A DNA stretch of 60,650 bases from Aldersonia kunmingensis (GTDB taxonomy: Bacteria; Actinomycetota; Actinomycetes; Mycobacteriales; Mycobacteriaceae): contig NZ_LRRB01000315.1 of NCBI RefSeq assembly GCF_001646865.1, positions 1 through 60,650 on the forward strand. The letters are read 5' to 3'. Below, one piece after another: positions 33,351 through 42,997 of this stretch (its first letter is position 1; each line of letters opens with the position of its first letter). The position numbers and the translations under genes are program-made. Under the pieces are notes generated by a model. It searched no databases. It saw only the letters and a program-made list of their open reading frames with translations, and had not been told where the DNA came from.

Positions 33351-34268
33351 ATGACGGAACCGAATATCGAGCTGTCCGCACATCTCTTCGATCTGAGCAT
33401 CGTGGACCTCGCCGACACCTCGGGTTTCCGCGTCGATGACAGCGATGACGACGATCCGCTGCTGCTCACTGCCAGTGGCGACGTCGTCGATACCTGGCGC
33501 GAGCAGTACCCGTACTCGCAGCGAATGTCGCGGCCGGACTACGAGATGGAAAAGCGGCTGCTGCAAATCGAGTTGCTCAAACTGCAGAACTGGGTGAAGG
33601 CGACGGGCCGTCGGCTTGTCGTCGTGTTCGAGGGGCGCGACGCCGCCGGCAAGGGCGGCACCATCAAACGCTTCATGGAGCACCTCAACCCCCGTGGCGC
33701 CAGGGTCGTCGCGCTGGAGAAGCCAACCGCCCGCGAGTCGAGCCAGTGGTACTTCCAGCGCTACGTCCAGCACATGCCGGCCGCGGGTGAGATCGTGCTG
33801 TTCGACCGCTCCTGGTACAACCGCGCCGGCGTGGAGCGTGTCATGGAGTTCTGCACCGACGACCAGTACGAGCGTTTCCTGCGCCAGGTCCCGCTGTTCG
33901 AGCAGATGCTCGTCGACGACGGCATCGACCTGGTGAAGTTCTGGTTCTCGGTATCGCCGCTCGAGCAGCGCACGCGGTTCGCGATCCGGCAGGTCGATCC
34001 GGTCCGGCAGTGGAAGCTCTCACCGATGGATATCGCTTCGCTGGACAAGTGGGACGACTACACCGCGGCCAAGGAAGCGATGCTGCGCCATACCGACACC
34101 GACCACGCGCCGTGGACGGTGGTGAAGAGCAACGACAAGAAGCGGGCGCGAGTCAACGCGATGCGACACGTCCTCGGCCGCTTCGATTACGCCAACAAGG
34201 ATGCCGAACTCGTCGGCGCGGCGGACCCGCGGCTCGTCGGCCGCGCTCGAGACGTCATCGGGGAATAG
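33351..34268 (+). CDS. ppk2: Polyphosphate kinase 2
   Basis: The 305-aa PPK2-family enzyme transfers phosphate between polyphosphate and a nucleotide. Walker A is VVFEGRDAAGKGGTIKRFME and Walker B is VLFDRSWYNRAGVERVMEFC; the lid has WKLSPMDIASLDKWDDYTAA. The one-domain size and RQWKLSPMD fit the subfamily that converts nucleoside diphosphates to triphosphates with polyphosphate. ATG 33351 is chosen for length. It converges on a small secreted-protein gene, with a long hairpin between. Confidence 0.92.
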   Translation: MTEPNIELSAHLFDLSIVDLADTSGFRVDDSDDDDPLLLTASGDVVDTWREQYPYSQRMSRPDYEMEKRLLQIELLKLQNWVKATGRRLVVVFEGRDAAGKGGTIKRFMEHLNPRGARVVALEKPTARESSQWYFQRYVQHMPAAGEIVLFDRSWYNRAGVERVMEFCTDDQYERFLRQVPLFEQMLVDDGIDLVKFWFSVSPLEQRTRFAIRQVDPVRQWKLSPMDIASLDKWDDYTAAKEAMLRHTDTDHAPWTVVKSNDKKRARVNAMRHVLGRFDYANKDAELVGAADPRLVGRARDVIGE

Positions 34269-34284
34269 TCCGCCACAAATGCGG

Positions 34285-34327
34285 CTGCGCCGTGCTCGTA
34301 GTGTTCGTCACTACAAGCACGGCGCAG
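34285..34327. terminator. Long bidirectional hairpin after ppk2
   Basis: CTGCGCCGTGCT then GTAGTG pair with CACTAC then AGCACGGCGCAG, an 18-bp stem with one internal C/A mismatch and loop TTCGT. It lies between convergent ppk2 and the secreted-protein gene. Confidence 0.75.
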
Positions 34328-34411
34328 ATCGGAGCGTTGCTTCGCGGGCTGAACTACCGTTTCGCCGACAGGATCAGGAGTACGTCCTGCCACGATTTGG
34401 CGAGCTATTCC

Positions 34412-34702
34412 TCAGGACGGAAGGTTGAAGAGCTCCGCGACGACGCGGTCCGCGAGTTCGGCTCGCGAGGGGAAGAGCGAGCTGCCCGCGGGCGGCGCGG
34501 ACGTGCTGCCCAGGGAATCGGAACCGAGCGCGCTGCCCGTGGGTCCCGACCCGACTTCGAGCCCGGAGCTGCCGAACGAACCGCCCGGGGTGGGGATCGA
34601 GCTGCCGCCGCCGGGAATCGGAATGACGATGTCAGCCTGGGCCAATCCAGAGCCGAGGAGAGTGAACGCGGCCAGACTTCCGGCCACAAGTAGTGCTCGC
34701 AT
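34412..34702 (-). CDS. Small secreted Gly/Ser/Pro-rich protein
   Basis: The 96-aa product has a signal peptide (MRALLVAGSLAAFTLLGSGL, cleavage after AQA) and a mature part low in complexity (GGGSSIPTPGGSFGSSGLEV), ending in a helix (SRAELADRVVAELFNLPS). ATG 34702 has GAGGAA eight bases upstream. It has no Cys and no catalytic motif; it is an envelope or exported protein of unknown role. Confidence 0.65.
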   Translation of the reverse strand: MRALLVAGSLAAFTLLGSGLAQADIVIPIPGGGSSIPTPGGSFGSSGLEVGSGPTGSALGSDSLGSTSAPPAGSSLFPSRAELADRVVAELFNLPS

Positions 34703-34923
34703 TACCTGGTTCCTCCGTTGATGTTGTATTGCTCGGTTTGCCACTACCCGACGTCGGCGAGATTCGCCACTGGTCAGCCGACTGAGATGCCAACCTTTCC
34801 CACACTTCGCCCGACGTGACCTGGTCGTTACCGAAATATCGCGGAGTAATCGACCAAAGCTTTTATCGACCACAGGAAGCACGCGGCGACCGGCCCTGGG
34901 ACCCAAGAAATAGGGTGTTTCTG

Positions 34924-35784
34924 GTGGAGACCGTTCCCATTCAGATGCCCGACGGCACGACCGTTCCGGTGCGGCTGGTGCCCGCCGATCCGGAACGCAG
35001 CCACCGTGTTCGGCCGGACATGCCGCGCCCGGTCGTGGTCATCGTGCCGGGCCTCGGCATACCGGGCGGCTATTACGACCTGTTCGCTGCCGAGCTGTCG
35101 ATGCGCGGATTCGACGCCGCCATTTGCGAGCTGCGCGGCCAGGGCGACAGTCGACCGCGGCCGACGGCAGCGAGCACGTTCGGATACCACGAGTTGGTTT
35201 CTATCGATTTCCCGGCGATGTTCGATGTTGTGCGCACGCGCTTCCCGGACAGCACGCCCTACGTGTTGGGGCACAGCATGGGCGGGCAACTCGGGGTTTG
35301 TTACGCCGCGCGCATTCGCGGCCGCCTGGGCGGGCTTATCCTCGTCGCCTCGGGTACCCCGTACTTCCGGGGCTTCCGCGGAGCCATGTCGCCCGGCATC
35401 CTCGTCGGCTCTGCGGCGATGTCACTGACCGCGAACGTCGCCGGATTCTGGCCCGGCGACCGACTGGACATCGGCGGTTTCGGCCGACAGTCCCGGACGC
35501 TCATCGCGGACTGGTCGCGGCTCGCTCGCACCGGGCGCTTCGAACCCGAGGGTGCCGATATCGACTACGAGGAGCGCATCGCCCGGCTGAAGTTGCCCGT
35601 GCTGTCGATCTCGATTACCGGCGACGATGTGGCCCCCGAATCGTCGACGCGACACCTGACCGAGAAGCTGCCGAATTCGGAGGTCACCACCTGGTTGCAG
35701 CCGGAACGACTGGGCCACAACGGCTGGATCCGCAGCCCCGCGAGCACGGTCGACCGCGTCGCGGAGTGGCTGCACGATCGCTGA
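34924..35784 (+). CDS. Alpha/beta hydrolase (lysophospholipase-like)
   Basis: The protein is about 286 aa with the triad Ser in YVLGHSMGGQLG, Asp in SITGDDVAPESS, and His in RLGHNGW. VVVIVPGLGIPGGYYDLFAA carries the oxyanion hole, and FDAAICELRGQGDSRPRP is typical of monoglyceride-lipase-like hydrolases. The frame is open from GTG 34816, but codons before 34924 are AT-rich and unlike the rest. GTG 34924 has AGGG eight bases upstream. It ends at the nested palindrome shared with the S9 peptidase gene. Confidence 0.78.
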   Translation: METVPIQMPDGTTVPVRLVPADPERSHRVRPDMPRPVVVIVPGLGIPGGYYDLFAAELSMRGFDAAICELRGQGDSRPRPTAASTFGYHELVSIDFPAMFDVVRTRFPDSTPYVLGHSMGGQLGVCYAARIRGRLGGLILVASGTPYFRGFRGAMSPGILVGSAAMSLTANVAGFWPGDRLDIGGFGRQSRTLIADWSRLARTGRFEPEGADIDYEERIARLKLPVLSISITGDDVAPESSTRHLTEKLPNSEVTTWLQPERLGHNGWIRSPASTVDRVAEWLHDR

Positions 35785-35800
35785 CCGCGCATCCCACAAT

Positions 35801-35878
35801 GTGAACGGAACATCCGTTGCGTTCAGCGGAGTGAACGGAAGCGTTCACTCCTTCTAACGCAACATTTCTTCCGTTCAC
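35801..35878. repeat. Extragenic nested palindrome, copy 2
   Basis: Three concentric inverted repeats share one centre: GTGAACGGAA with TTCCGTTCAC (35801-35810, 35869-35878), GTTGCGTT with AACGCAAC (35816-35823, 35856-35863), and GGAGTGAACG with CGTTCACTCC (35828-35837, 35842-35851). The core matches the copy at 25615-25665. It sits between convergent genes and could fold into one long stem in either transcript. Confidence 0.75.
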
Positions 35879-35925
35879 GACCCGAAACTGCGTCCCACAA
35901 TGTGGGCGGCGCCTCCGTTCCGGGA

Positions 35926-37953
35926 CTACTCGGACTCGTTGAGCATCTCCCACAGGAACTCGAAGACCAGCGCCGATTGGAACGCCGCCTGCGCGTTGTC
36001 GGCCGCCCCACCGTGGCCACCCTCGATGTTCTCGTAGTACCAGAACCGATGCCCCTGCTCTTCGAGCCGTGCAGCCATCTTGCGCGCGTGCCCGGGGTGC
36101 ACCCGGTCGTCCCGGGTAGAGGTGGTCAGCAGGATCGGCGGGTAGTCGGCGCCGGCACGCGCGTTCTGATACGGAGAGTGTGGCGCGATGAATTCCCATT
36201 GCGCCGGATCGTCGGGGTCGCCGTACTCCGCCATCCACGAGGCACCGGCGAGCAGCAGGTGGTAGCGCTTCATGTCGAGCAGCGGTACCTGGCACACCAG
36301 CGCTCCGAACAGTTCCGGGTACTCGGTAAGCATGACGCCCATCAGTAAGCCGCCATTGCTGCCACCGACCGCGCCCAGTTGCTTCGGCGTGGTGATGCCG
36401 CGCGCGACGAGATCGCTTGCGACAGCGGCGAAGTCCTCGTAGACCTTGTGGCGGCCGGCCTTCTGCGCCTGCGTATGCCACCCCGGGCCGTACTCGCCGC
36501 CGCCGCGAATATTCGCGGTGACGGTAATGCCGCCGCGCTCCAGCCACCCGATGCCCGACGCGCCGCCGTACCCCGGCGTGCGGGAGACCTCGAAGCCGCC
36601 ATATCCCGACAGCATCGTCTGCCCGCTCGCGCCCGGCCGGCGCACAACGAAATAGGGCACCTGGGTGCCGTCGAGCGAGGTGGCGAAGAACTGTTCGGTC
36701 TCGAGGCCGTCGGCGTCGAAGTAGCTCAGCTCGGATTTCAGCACCGTGAGCGGTGTGCCGATCGCGCCCGCCAAGAGGGTGGGCGGTGTGGTGAAACCGC
36801 TTGTGGTCAGCATGAATTCGTCGCCGGCCTCGAGCGGGTCGACATTCCGAATCCCCGAACTCGACATGGGTGGAGTCACGGCGAGAGGTGCCCGGTGCCA
36901 GCCGTCCTCGGTGGGGGTGAGCACGTGTAGCTGCGTCTGAACGTCGGCGAGCGTCACCAGCAGCAGGTGGTTTTCGGTCCAGTCGTAGCCTTCCAGCGAG
37001 GTGTGCTCGTCGGGCTCGAACAGGACATCGAAATCCCGTGCACCCGAGAGGAAGTCCTCGAAGTCGATGGCGAGAAGGGCGCCGGTCGAATACGTGCGGT
37101 CGCCGATCTCCCAATCCGACTTCAGCTGCACGAGCAGTCGGTCCTTGTACCAGGATTCGGAGGCGTCGCTGGGGACGTCGATGTGGGTGGTGCGGCCGTC
37201 CTCGGCGAGGAGATATGTCTCGCCGTTGTAGAAATCGGTGGAGCGGGACACGTAATGCCGCTCATAGCCGGGGGTTCGGTCGTAGCCGGCGCCCACCGAC
37301 ACGTCGGAAACCGAGCCCTCGATAACGGTCTCTGCCTCTTCGAGTGGCGTGCCGCGCTGCCACCGCTTGGCGATGCGGGGATAGCCGGAATCGGTCAAAC
37401 TTCCCGGGCCGAAATCGGTTCCGACATAAACGGTGTCAGCGTCGATCCAGCTCATGGTGGATTTCGCTTCCGGCAGCGCGAATCCACCGTCCGCTACCTC
37501 GCGGAATTGCCTTGTCGCCATATTGAATTCGCGAATCACACGGGCGTCCGCACCGCCGCGGGACAGGCTGATCAGCGCGAGGTCCTGTGCCGGGCGGCGC
37601 ACTCGGGCCCCGGCCCACACCCAGTTCTCGCCCTCGGCCTCGGCGAGTGCGTCGACATCGATGAGCACGTCCCACTCGGGGTCGTCCTTGCGGTACTCCT
37701 CGAACGTGGTGCGCCGCCACAGGCCCTTCGGGTGTTCGCCGTCGCGCCAGAAGTTGTACAGCCACTCGCCGCGCCGGCCCGGATAGGGGATGCGGGCATC
37801 CGTATCGAGCATCGTGAGGATGCGGTCGTACAACTCCGTGAACCGGTCGGAAGAAGCGAAGCGTTCCCGGACCAGGTCGTTGCGTTCCCGGGCCCAATCG
37901 AGGGCGCGCTCGTCGGTGACGTCCTCGAGCCACAGGTACGGATCGTCGATCAT
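35926..37953 (-). CDS. Prolyl oligopeptidase family (S9) serine peptidase
   Basis: The 675-aa protein has an N-terminal S9 beta-propeller (residues about 1-400, beginning [20 protein letters not shown]) and a C-terminal alpha/beta-hydrolase domain. The nucleophile is in [15 protein letters not shown], Asp in [13 protein letters not shown], and His in [12 protein letters not shown]. Such enzymes cut short peptides after Pro or basic residues in the cytosol. ATG 37953 is chosen because [11 protein letters not shown] is the usual family start; the frame extends to 38046 toward lpd. Confidence 0.9.
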   Translation of the reverse strand: MIDDPYLWLEDVTDERALDWARERNDLVRERFASSDRFTELYDRILTMLDTDARIPYPGRRGEWLYNFWRDGEHPKGLWRRTTFEEYRKDDPEWDVLIDVDALAEAEGENWVWAGARVRRPAQDLALISLSRGGADARVIREFNMATRQFREVADGGFALPEAKSTMSWIDADTVYVGTDFGPGSLTDSGYPRIAKRWQRGTPLEEAETVIEGSVSDVSVGAGYDRTPGYERHYVSRSTDFYNGETYLLAEDGRTTHIDVPSDASESWYKDRLLVQLKSDWEIGDRTYSTGALLAIDFEDFLSGARDFDVLFEPDEHTSLEGYDWTENHLLLVTLADVQTQLHVLTPTEDGWHRAPLAVTPPMSSSGIRNVDPLEAGDEFMLTTSGFTTPPTLLAGAIGTPLTVLKSELSYFDADGLETEQFFATSLDGTQVPYFVVRRPGASGQTMLSGYGGFEVSRTPGYGGASGIGWLERGGITVTANIRGGGEYGPGWHTQAQKAGRHKVYEDFAAVASDLVARGITTPKQLGAVGGSNGGLLMGVMLTEYPELFGALVCQVPLLDMKRYHLLLAGASWMAEYGDPDDPAQWEFIAPHSPYQNARAGADYPPILLTTSTRDDRVHPGHARKMAARLEEQGHRFWYYENIEGGHGGAADNAQAAFQSALVFEFLWEMLNESE

Positions 37954-38076
37954 GACGACATTCTTACCGACGTCGTCCAGGTGAGCTCGCACCCAGCTTC
38001 GTTGGGCAATCGTCCAGCCGCGAGCCCGCGGACCATGCGACGACACCGAAACAGTGCGGGACTATCCTGGGAACTC

Positions 38077-39477
38077 GTGACCTCACACTATGACGTCGTT
38101 GTCCTCGGTGCAGGACCCGGCGGCTACGTCGCAGCTATCCGCGCGGCGCAGCTCGGGTTGACCACCGCCATCGTGGAGAAGAAGTACTGGGGAGGTGTGT
38201 GCCTCAACGTCGGCTGCATCCCCTCGAAGGCGCTTCTCCGCAACGCGGAACTCGCGCACATCTTCACGAAGGAAGCCAGAACTTTCGGCATCGAGGGTGA
38301 GGCGAAGTTCGACTTCGGCGCGGCCTTCGACCGCAGCCGCAAGGTCGCGGACGGCCGCGTCAAGGGCGTCCACTTCTTGATGAAGAAGAACAAGATCACC
38401 GAGTACGACGGCCACGGCTCGTTCACCGACGCGAACACCATCGCGGTCGAGAAGTCCGACGGTGGCTCGGAGACCATCACCTTCGACAACGTCATCATCG
38501 CCACCGGCACGGTCACCAAGCTGCTGCCCGGTACCTCCCTGTCCGACAATGTCGTGACCTACGAGGAGCAGATCCTCACCCGCGACCTGCCCGGTTCGGT
38601 CCTCATCGTCGGTGCCGGCGCGATCGGCATGGAGTTCGGCTACGTCCTGAAGAACTACGGCGTGGACGTGCGCATCGTGGAGTTCCTCGACCGGGCACTG
38701 CCCAACGAGGACGCCGATGTGTCCAAGGAGATCACCAAGGCCTTCAAGAAGCTGGGCATCACCATCTCGACCGGCGCCGCGGTGCAGTCCATCGACGACG
38801 ACGGGGACAAGGTCACCGTCGCGATCAAGGACAACAAAAGCGGCGAGACCGAGACGGTCACGGTCGACAAGGTCCTGCAGGCGGTCGGCTTCGCGCCGCG
38901 CGTGGAGGGCTACGGCCTCGAGAACACCGGCGTGGCACTCGAGCGCGGCGCGATCGTCATCGACAACGTCATGCGCACCAACGTTCCGCACATCTTCGCG
39001 ATCGGCGACGTCACGGCGAAGCTGCAGCTTGCGCACGTTGCGGAGGCCCAAGGTGTGGTGGCCGCCGAGACCATCGCAGGCGCCGAGACGCTGCCGATCG
39101 ACGACTACCGGATGATGCCGCGCGCGACGTTCTGCCAGCCGCAGGTCGCGAGCTTCGGCCTCACCGAGGCGCAGGCGCGCGACGAGGGCTACGACGTCAA
39201 GGTCGCCACCTTCCCGTTCACCGCGAACGGCAAGGCGCACGGCCTGGGCGACGCGACCGGCTTCGTGAAGCTGATCTCCGACAACAAGTACGGCGAACTG
39301 CTCGGCGGGCACCTGATCGGCCCGGACGTTTCCGAGCTGCTGCCGGAGCTGACACTCGCGCAGAAGTGGGACCTGACGGTGAACGAGCTCGCACGCAACG
39401 TCCACACCCACCCGACGCTGTCCGAGGCGTTGCAGGAAGCGATCCACGGCCTCGCCGGGCACATGATCAACTTCTGA
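38077..39477 (+). CDS. lpdA: Dihydrolipoyl dehydrogenase
   Basis: The 466-aa flavoprotein is the E3 subunit of 2-oxoacid dehydrogenase complexes and reoxidises dihydrolipoamide with NAD+. It has the FAD site [20 protein letters not shown], the redox disulfide [18 protein letters not shown], the NAD site [17 protein letters not shown], and the C-terminal His-Glu pair in [18 protein letters not shown]. The GTG at 38077 fits the conserved start; the long open frame to 36967 is antisense to the S9 peptidase gene. It diverges from that gene with a 123-bp spacer. Confidence 0.95.
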   Translation: MTSHYDVVVLGAGPGGYVAAIRAAQLGLTTAIVEKKYWGGVCLNVGCIPSKALLRNAELAHIFTKEARTFGIEGEAKFDFGAAFDRSRKVADGRVKGVHFLMKKNKITEYDGHGSFTDANTIAVEKSDGGSETITFDNVIIATGTVTKLLPGTSLSDNVVTYEEQILTRDLPGSVLIVGAGAIGMEFGYVLKNYGVDVRIVEFLDRALPNEDADVSKEITKAFKKLGITISTGAAVQSIDDDGDKVTVAIKDNKSGETETVTVDKVLQAVGFAPRVEGYGLENTGVALERGAIVIDNVMRTNVPHIFAIGDVTAKLQLAHVAEAQGVVAAETIAGAETLPIDDYRMMPRATFCQPQVASFGLTEAQARDEGYDVKVATFPFTANGKAHGLGDATGFVKLISDNKYGELLGGHLIGPDVSELLPELTLAQKWDLTVNELARNVHTHPTLSEALQEAIHGLAGHMINF

Positions 39478-39589
39478 TCGAAGAACGCTCAGTACCCCGG
39501 ACCGCCCGCCGCGTCAAGTAGTGACGTGACGGGCGGTTCGCGTCTACGTTGGGTCGACCGAAACACGTTCTTATAAGGAGTTTGTGCGC

Positions 39590-39889
39590 ATGGCCATCAC
39601 GGCAATTCTCGAGCTGAAGCTGAAGGCGGACGCTCTCGATACGGCGAAGGAAGTCGTCGGAAAGATTCTCGCGGACACCCGTGCGTTCGAGGGCTGCCTC
39701 GGTGTCGACGTCCTCATCGACAGCACTGACGAGACCCGGTGGCTCTGCATCGAGCGGTGGGCGTCGGCCGAGGCTGATGCGGCCTACCGCGCTTGGCGGG
39801 CGACCCCCGAGGGTGCTGCCCAGGGTCTGGGCCCGCTGCTCGCCGGTGCCCCCGGCCTCAGCAGCTACAACGTCGCCGAGGACGTCTAA
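39590..39889 (+). CDS. ABM-like (putative quinol monooxygenase) protein
   Basis: The 99-aa protein has the dimeric alpha-beta barrel pattern of the antibiotic biosynthesis monooxygenase family: AILELKLKADALDTAKEVVG, FEGCLGVDVLIDSTDETRWL, and CIERWASAEADAAYRAW. These enzymes oxidise small aromatics without a cofactor or serve as haem-degrading or structural barrels. ATG 39590 has AAGGAG nine bases upstream. It stands alone after lpd. Confidence 0.78.
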   Translation: MAITAILELKLKADALDTAKEVVGKILADTRAFEGCLGVDVLIDSTDETRWLCIERWASAEADAAYRAWRATPEGAAQGLGPLLAGAPGLSSYNVAEDV

Positions 39890-39900
39890 CTCGTCACTGC

Positions 39901-39968
39901 TTCCCGCGGGCACAGTGTGCCTCGCGGGCGACAATTCGCCCGCGACTGCACGCTTCGCCCGCGGGGAA
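39901..39968. terminator. Nested inverted repeats between convergent genes
   Basis: The outer pair TTCCCGCGGGC (39901-39911) and GCCCGCGGGGAA (39957-39968) encloses GGCAC/GTGCC and a perfect CGCGGGCGA, CAAT, TCGCCCGCG hairpin (39923-39944). There is no T-tract. It separates the ABM-like gene from the secreted-protein gene. Confidence 0.65.
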
Positions 39969-40004
39969 CGGTGTTTCGCCGCCGCTCAGGCTGCCTCGGC
40001 TGCG

Positions 40005-40298
40005 TCAGGACCCGAAGGACCCCGAAGGGCCGCTGGGGGGAGGCGGCGGGGTGATCGGGACTGCGCCATATAACGAGATTGGTACGCCAGGACCGCATGC
40101 GCCTTCGTTGAGCGGAGAGTCTTGGATGAAGTAGACAAAGCCGTAATACGGGAAGAGGCACCCGTAGAACGTCGTGTTGTTCCAGCCCGGGGCGGTTTCG
40201 CTCGGCAAATGAGCCGAGGCTTGATTGCCACCGAGCACTATGGCCGCGGCGGCTGCACCACTTACGGCGAGACCCGCTGCGATTCGCTTGAGTTTCAT
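40005..40298 (-). CDS. Small secreted protein with proline-rich tail
   Basis: The 97-aa product has a signal peptide (MKLKRIAAGLAVSGAAAAAI, cleavage after ASA at about 29) and a mature part rich in aromatics (NTTFYGCLFPYYGFVYFIQD) with two Cys. It ends in a Pro run followed by SGPSGSFGS. ATG 40298 has AGGAG seven bases upstream. The function is unknown; the two Cys probably pair outside the cell. Confidence 0.7.
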   Translation of the reverse strand: MKLKRIAAGLAVSGAAAAAIVLGGNQASAHLPSETAPGWNNTTFYGCLFPYYGFVYFIQDSPLNEGACGPGVPISLYGAVPITPPPPPSGPSGSFGS

Positions 40299-40474
40299 CT
40301 GTCAGCTCCTGAACGGTCCGCTTGACGATCTCGGACGAGATCGAAGCCAACAATGATCGGCCTACACTCGCCATGCTGCGAAATTCAATTGCATTGCAAT
40401 TGAATCGTGATTTACAAGTCTCGCCTTTATGGTATCGACATGTGCCTCGTGCACATGCCGGGCTCGCCGGCTGC

Positions 40475-41245
40475 TCAGTGCGTGATGCTCGGCCGCCCGC
40501 CGTGCACCTCGATGCGCTGACCGGTGATCAGCGACGACTGCTCGGACACCAGGAACGCCACCAGGTCTGCCACGTCCTCCGGGCGGGTGACCCTGCCAAA
40601 CGGCATGTCCGCATCCAGCGCCGCTGCGTCGGCGGCACCCGTGACTGCGCGAGCGAGCCGGTCGCCCATATCGGTCGCGACCAGGCCGGGCGCAACGATG
40701 TTCACCCGAGTTCCGAATTGCTGCTCCTCGACCGCCAGCGTGCGGCCGAGCGCTTCGAGCGCGACTTTGCCCATCATGTACGGCGCGCTGCCGATACCCG
40801 CGCGGGCGGCGACCGTGCTCGAGATCAGCACCACCGCGCCACTCGGGCTCTTGCGCAGCGTCGGCGCGAGCGCCGAGCACAGGTAGAACGCACCCAGCGC
40901 ATGCACCGAGAGCACCTTCTGGATCTCCGCCGGATCGGTGTCGGCGATCATGCGGCCCCGGCTCGCGATGCCCGCGTTGTGCACAAGCGCGTCCACGCGG
41001 CCGAATTCGTCCTGCACCAGCTGGGCAAGGGCGGCAGCGGCCTCCGGGTCGCCGGCGTCGGAGCGCACCATCGTGGCCGTGTGGCCGAGCTTCGCGACCG
41101 CCTGCGCGGTCTCCTCGGCGGCCGCGTCATCGCGGTTGTACGTGCCGACCACGTCGTAACCGTCGGTGGCGAGCTGGAGCGCGATGGCGCGGCCGATGCC
41201 ACGGCCGGCTCCGGTGACGACGGCAACGGGATTCGTGTTGGTCAT
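40475..41245 (-). CDS. Short-chain dehydrogenase/reductase (FabG-like)
   Basis: The 256-aa NAD(P)-dependent oxidoreductase has TGAGRGIGRAIALQL, the NAG-type motif VHNAGIASRG, catalytic Ser in VVLISSTVAARA, and Tyr/Lys in APYMMGKVALEALGR. It fits 3-oxoacyl-ACP/CoA reductases. ATG 41245 is chosen by alignment to this family. It lies 14 bases after the crotonase stop in the same direction, so it may carry out a linked step of acyl-CoA metabolism. Confidence 0.9.
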   Translation of the reverse strand: MTNTNPVAVVTGAGRGIGRAIALQLATDGYDVVGTYNRDDAAAEETAQAVAKLGHTATMVRSDAGDPEAAAALAQLVQDEFGRVDALVHNAGIASRGRMIADTDPAEIQKVLSVHALGAFYLCSALAPTLRKSPSGAVVLISSTVAARAGIGSAPYMMGKVALEALGRTLAVEEQQFGTRVNIVAPGLVATDMGDRLARAVTGAADAAALDADMPFGRVTRPEDVADLVAFLVSEQSSLITGQRIEVHGGRPSITH

Positions 41246-41259
41246 GATCGAGCCCTTCG

Positions 41260-42090
41260 TCAGCGGTTCTGGTAGTTGGGCGCGCGTCGTCCGACGTAGG
41301 ACGCCATCGCCTCGGTCTGGTCGGCGGTGTTCATGGCGAGCACCTGCTGCCGGTTCTCGAGTTCGATCGTGGTGTCGAAACTGGGGGTCTCCAGGGCCAG
41401 CCACATGCCGCGCTTGGTCAGTGCCAACGACATCGGCGCTGCGAGGAGCAGATCGTCGATGGCTGCGTTGACGCGCGCATCGAGCTCGTCCGACGGAACG
41501 ACATCGGCGAGGAGACCGATTCGCAGGGCCTCCTCGGATCCGAATTTCCTTGCGGTGAGGAGCAATTCGTGTGCCCGGCCGGCGCCGACGAGGCGCGGTA
41601 GCAGCCACGAGACGCCGATATCGCAGCCGGAGACGCCAATGCGGATGAAGGACGCCGCGAAGACCGCCGGTTCGGCGGCGATCCGGACGTCGCTCGCGCA
41701 TACCAGCGCGAGGCCGCCACCTGCGGCCGGGCCATTGACGGCCGCGACGAAGACCTGGGGTAGACGACGAATCTTCTGCACCAGCAGAGCGATTCGGCTC
41801 TGCAGCAGCATCGACTGCTGCGTCTCGCCAATGTCCTGTGCACCCGGAATCTGTCCGTAGCCGCCGAGGTCGAGGCCGGAGCAGAAGCCGCGCCCGGCGC
41901 CGGTGAGGACGACGACGCGCGTGTGCAGGTCGTCGGCGAGTCGGTCGAGTTCGGCGTGCAGCGCGGCGACCAGGTCGTGGTTCATCGCGTTCAGCTGGGC
42001 CGGTCGGTTCATGCGCAGTACGACCACGCCCGGACGGGGTTGCTCGACGATGACGGGCGGTCCGGTCGGCGCATCGACCCCTGTGCTCAT
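41260..42090 (-). CDS. Enoyl-CoA hydratase/isomerase (crotonase)
   Basis: The 276-aa crotonase-fold protein has the oxyanion-hole motifs GRGFCSGLDLGGYG and VNGPAAGGGLALVCASDVRI. In the second active-site loop the usual catalytic Glu pair is not obvious (FIRIGVSGCDIGVSWLLPRL keeps Asp), so dehydration is not assured and an isomerase or hydrolase is possible. ATG 42090 has AGAGGA upstream. It is first of a pair with the SDR gene. Confidence 0.87.
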   Translation of the reverse strand: MSTGVDAPTGPPVIVEQPRPGVVVLRMNRPAQLNAMNHDLVAALHAELDRLADDLHTRVVVLTGAGRGFCSGLDLGGYGQIPGAQDIGETQQSMLLQSRIALLVQKIRRLPQVFVAAVNGPAAGGGLALVCASDVRIAAEPAVFAASFIRIGVSGCDIGVSWLLPRLVGAGRAHELLLTARKFGSEEALRIGLLADVVPSDELDARVNAAIDDLLLAAPMSLALTKRGMWLALETPSFDTTIELENRQQVLAMNTADQTEAMASYVGRRAPNYQNR

Positions 42091-42187
42091 CACGAAGTCC
42101 TCTCCACATTCGGCGGTACCTGAGCGAACGCTAGCTCTGTAGGCTGCAGTGTGCCACGTCACGTTGACCGCAGATATGGGAGTGCAC

Positions 42188-42994
42188 ATGTCGGACCAGT
42201 CGCCGCTCGAATCAGTTCTGCTCACCGAGCAGCGAGGCCGTGTCCGAGTCCTGACCCTCAACCGCCCGAAGTCGCGAAACGCGCTGAGCATGGCGCTGAT
42301 CGGGGCGATCCGAACCGAACTTGCCGACGCCGACGCTGACGACGACGTGGACGTCGTGATCCTGACCGGAACCGACCCGGCCTTCTCCGCGGGCGTCGAC
42401 CTGCGCGAGCTCGGTTCGAGCGACGGTGACCGCAATCTGGTTCACGTCGAAGGGATTCCGACCGGGCATCCGTGGCGCCCGCTGAGTAAGCCGGTCATCG
42501 GCGCGATCAATGGCGCCGCCATCACCGGCGGGCTCGAGATCGCGCTGGCGTGCGACTTCCTCATCGCCTCCGAGCAGGCCCGGTTCGCCGACACCCATGC
42601 TCGGGTCGGCGTGCTGCCTGGCTGGGGGCTGACGTGGCGGCTGCCCGCTGCGGTCGGGCGTGGGTTCGCGCGCCGAATGAGCCTGTCGGGTGATTTTGTC
42701 GGCGCCGAGGACGCGCTGCGAGCCGGCCTGGTAACCCAGGTCGTGCCGCACGATCAGCTGCTGGACCAGGCCCTCGAGGTGGCAAACACCATCTCCGGCA
42801 ACGATCAGAGCGGCGTGCGGACGCTCCTCGCGTCCTACCGCAGCGCCGAGGAGCACATCGGTGATCCGGCGTTGGAGTCCGAGGCGGCGGTTTCGAAGGC
42901 GTGGCTGGCGCAGTTCAATCCCGCGTCCGTCGCGCAGCGCCGCGAAGCTGTCATCGATCGCGGTCGCGCGCAGAATACCGTTGCGGGGCAGTAG
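42188..42994 (+). CDS. Enoyl-CoA hydratase (crotonase)
   Basis: The 268-aa protein shows LTLNRPKSRNALSMALIGAI, the oxyanion loop DPAFSAGVDLRELGS, and INGAAITGGLEIALACDFLI, followed by HARVGVLPGWGLTWRLPAAV. The Glu residues of true hydratases are not clearly kept; PGWG suggests a EchA-type variant. ATG 42188 has GGGAG five bases upstream. It diverges from the other crotonase gene and ends three bases before the convergent tesB gene. Confidence 0.87.
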   Translation: MSDQSPLESVLLTEQRGRVRVLTLNRPKSRNALSMALIGAIRTELADADADDDVDVVILTGTDPAFSAGVDLRELGSSDGDRNLVHVEGIPTGHPWRPLSKPVIGAINGAAITGGLEIALACDFLIASEQARFADTHARVGVLPGWGLTWRLPAAVGRGFARRMSLSGDFVGAEDALRAGLVTQVVPHDQLLDQALEVANTISGNDQSGVRTLLASYRSAEEHIGDPALESEAAVSKAWLAQFNPASVAQRREAVIDRGRAQNTVAGQ

Positions 42995-42997
42995 GAC

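Noticed and set aside
36967..38076. Open frame upstream of lpd that would make an 836-aa protein
   Set aside because: It is antisense to the S9 peptidase gene. Lpd homology starts exactly at GTG 38077, and the upstream residues match no domain.
40475..42109. 544-aa minus-strand frame joining the SDR gene to upstream sequence
   Set aside because: The part before 41245 is an out-of-frame shadow of the crotonase gene, Arg-rich and domain-free. The SDR Rossmann start sits right after the ATG at 41245.
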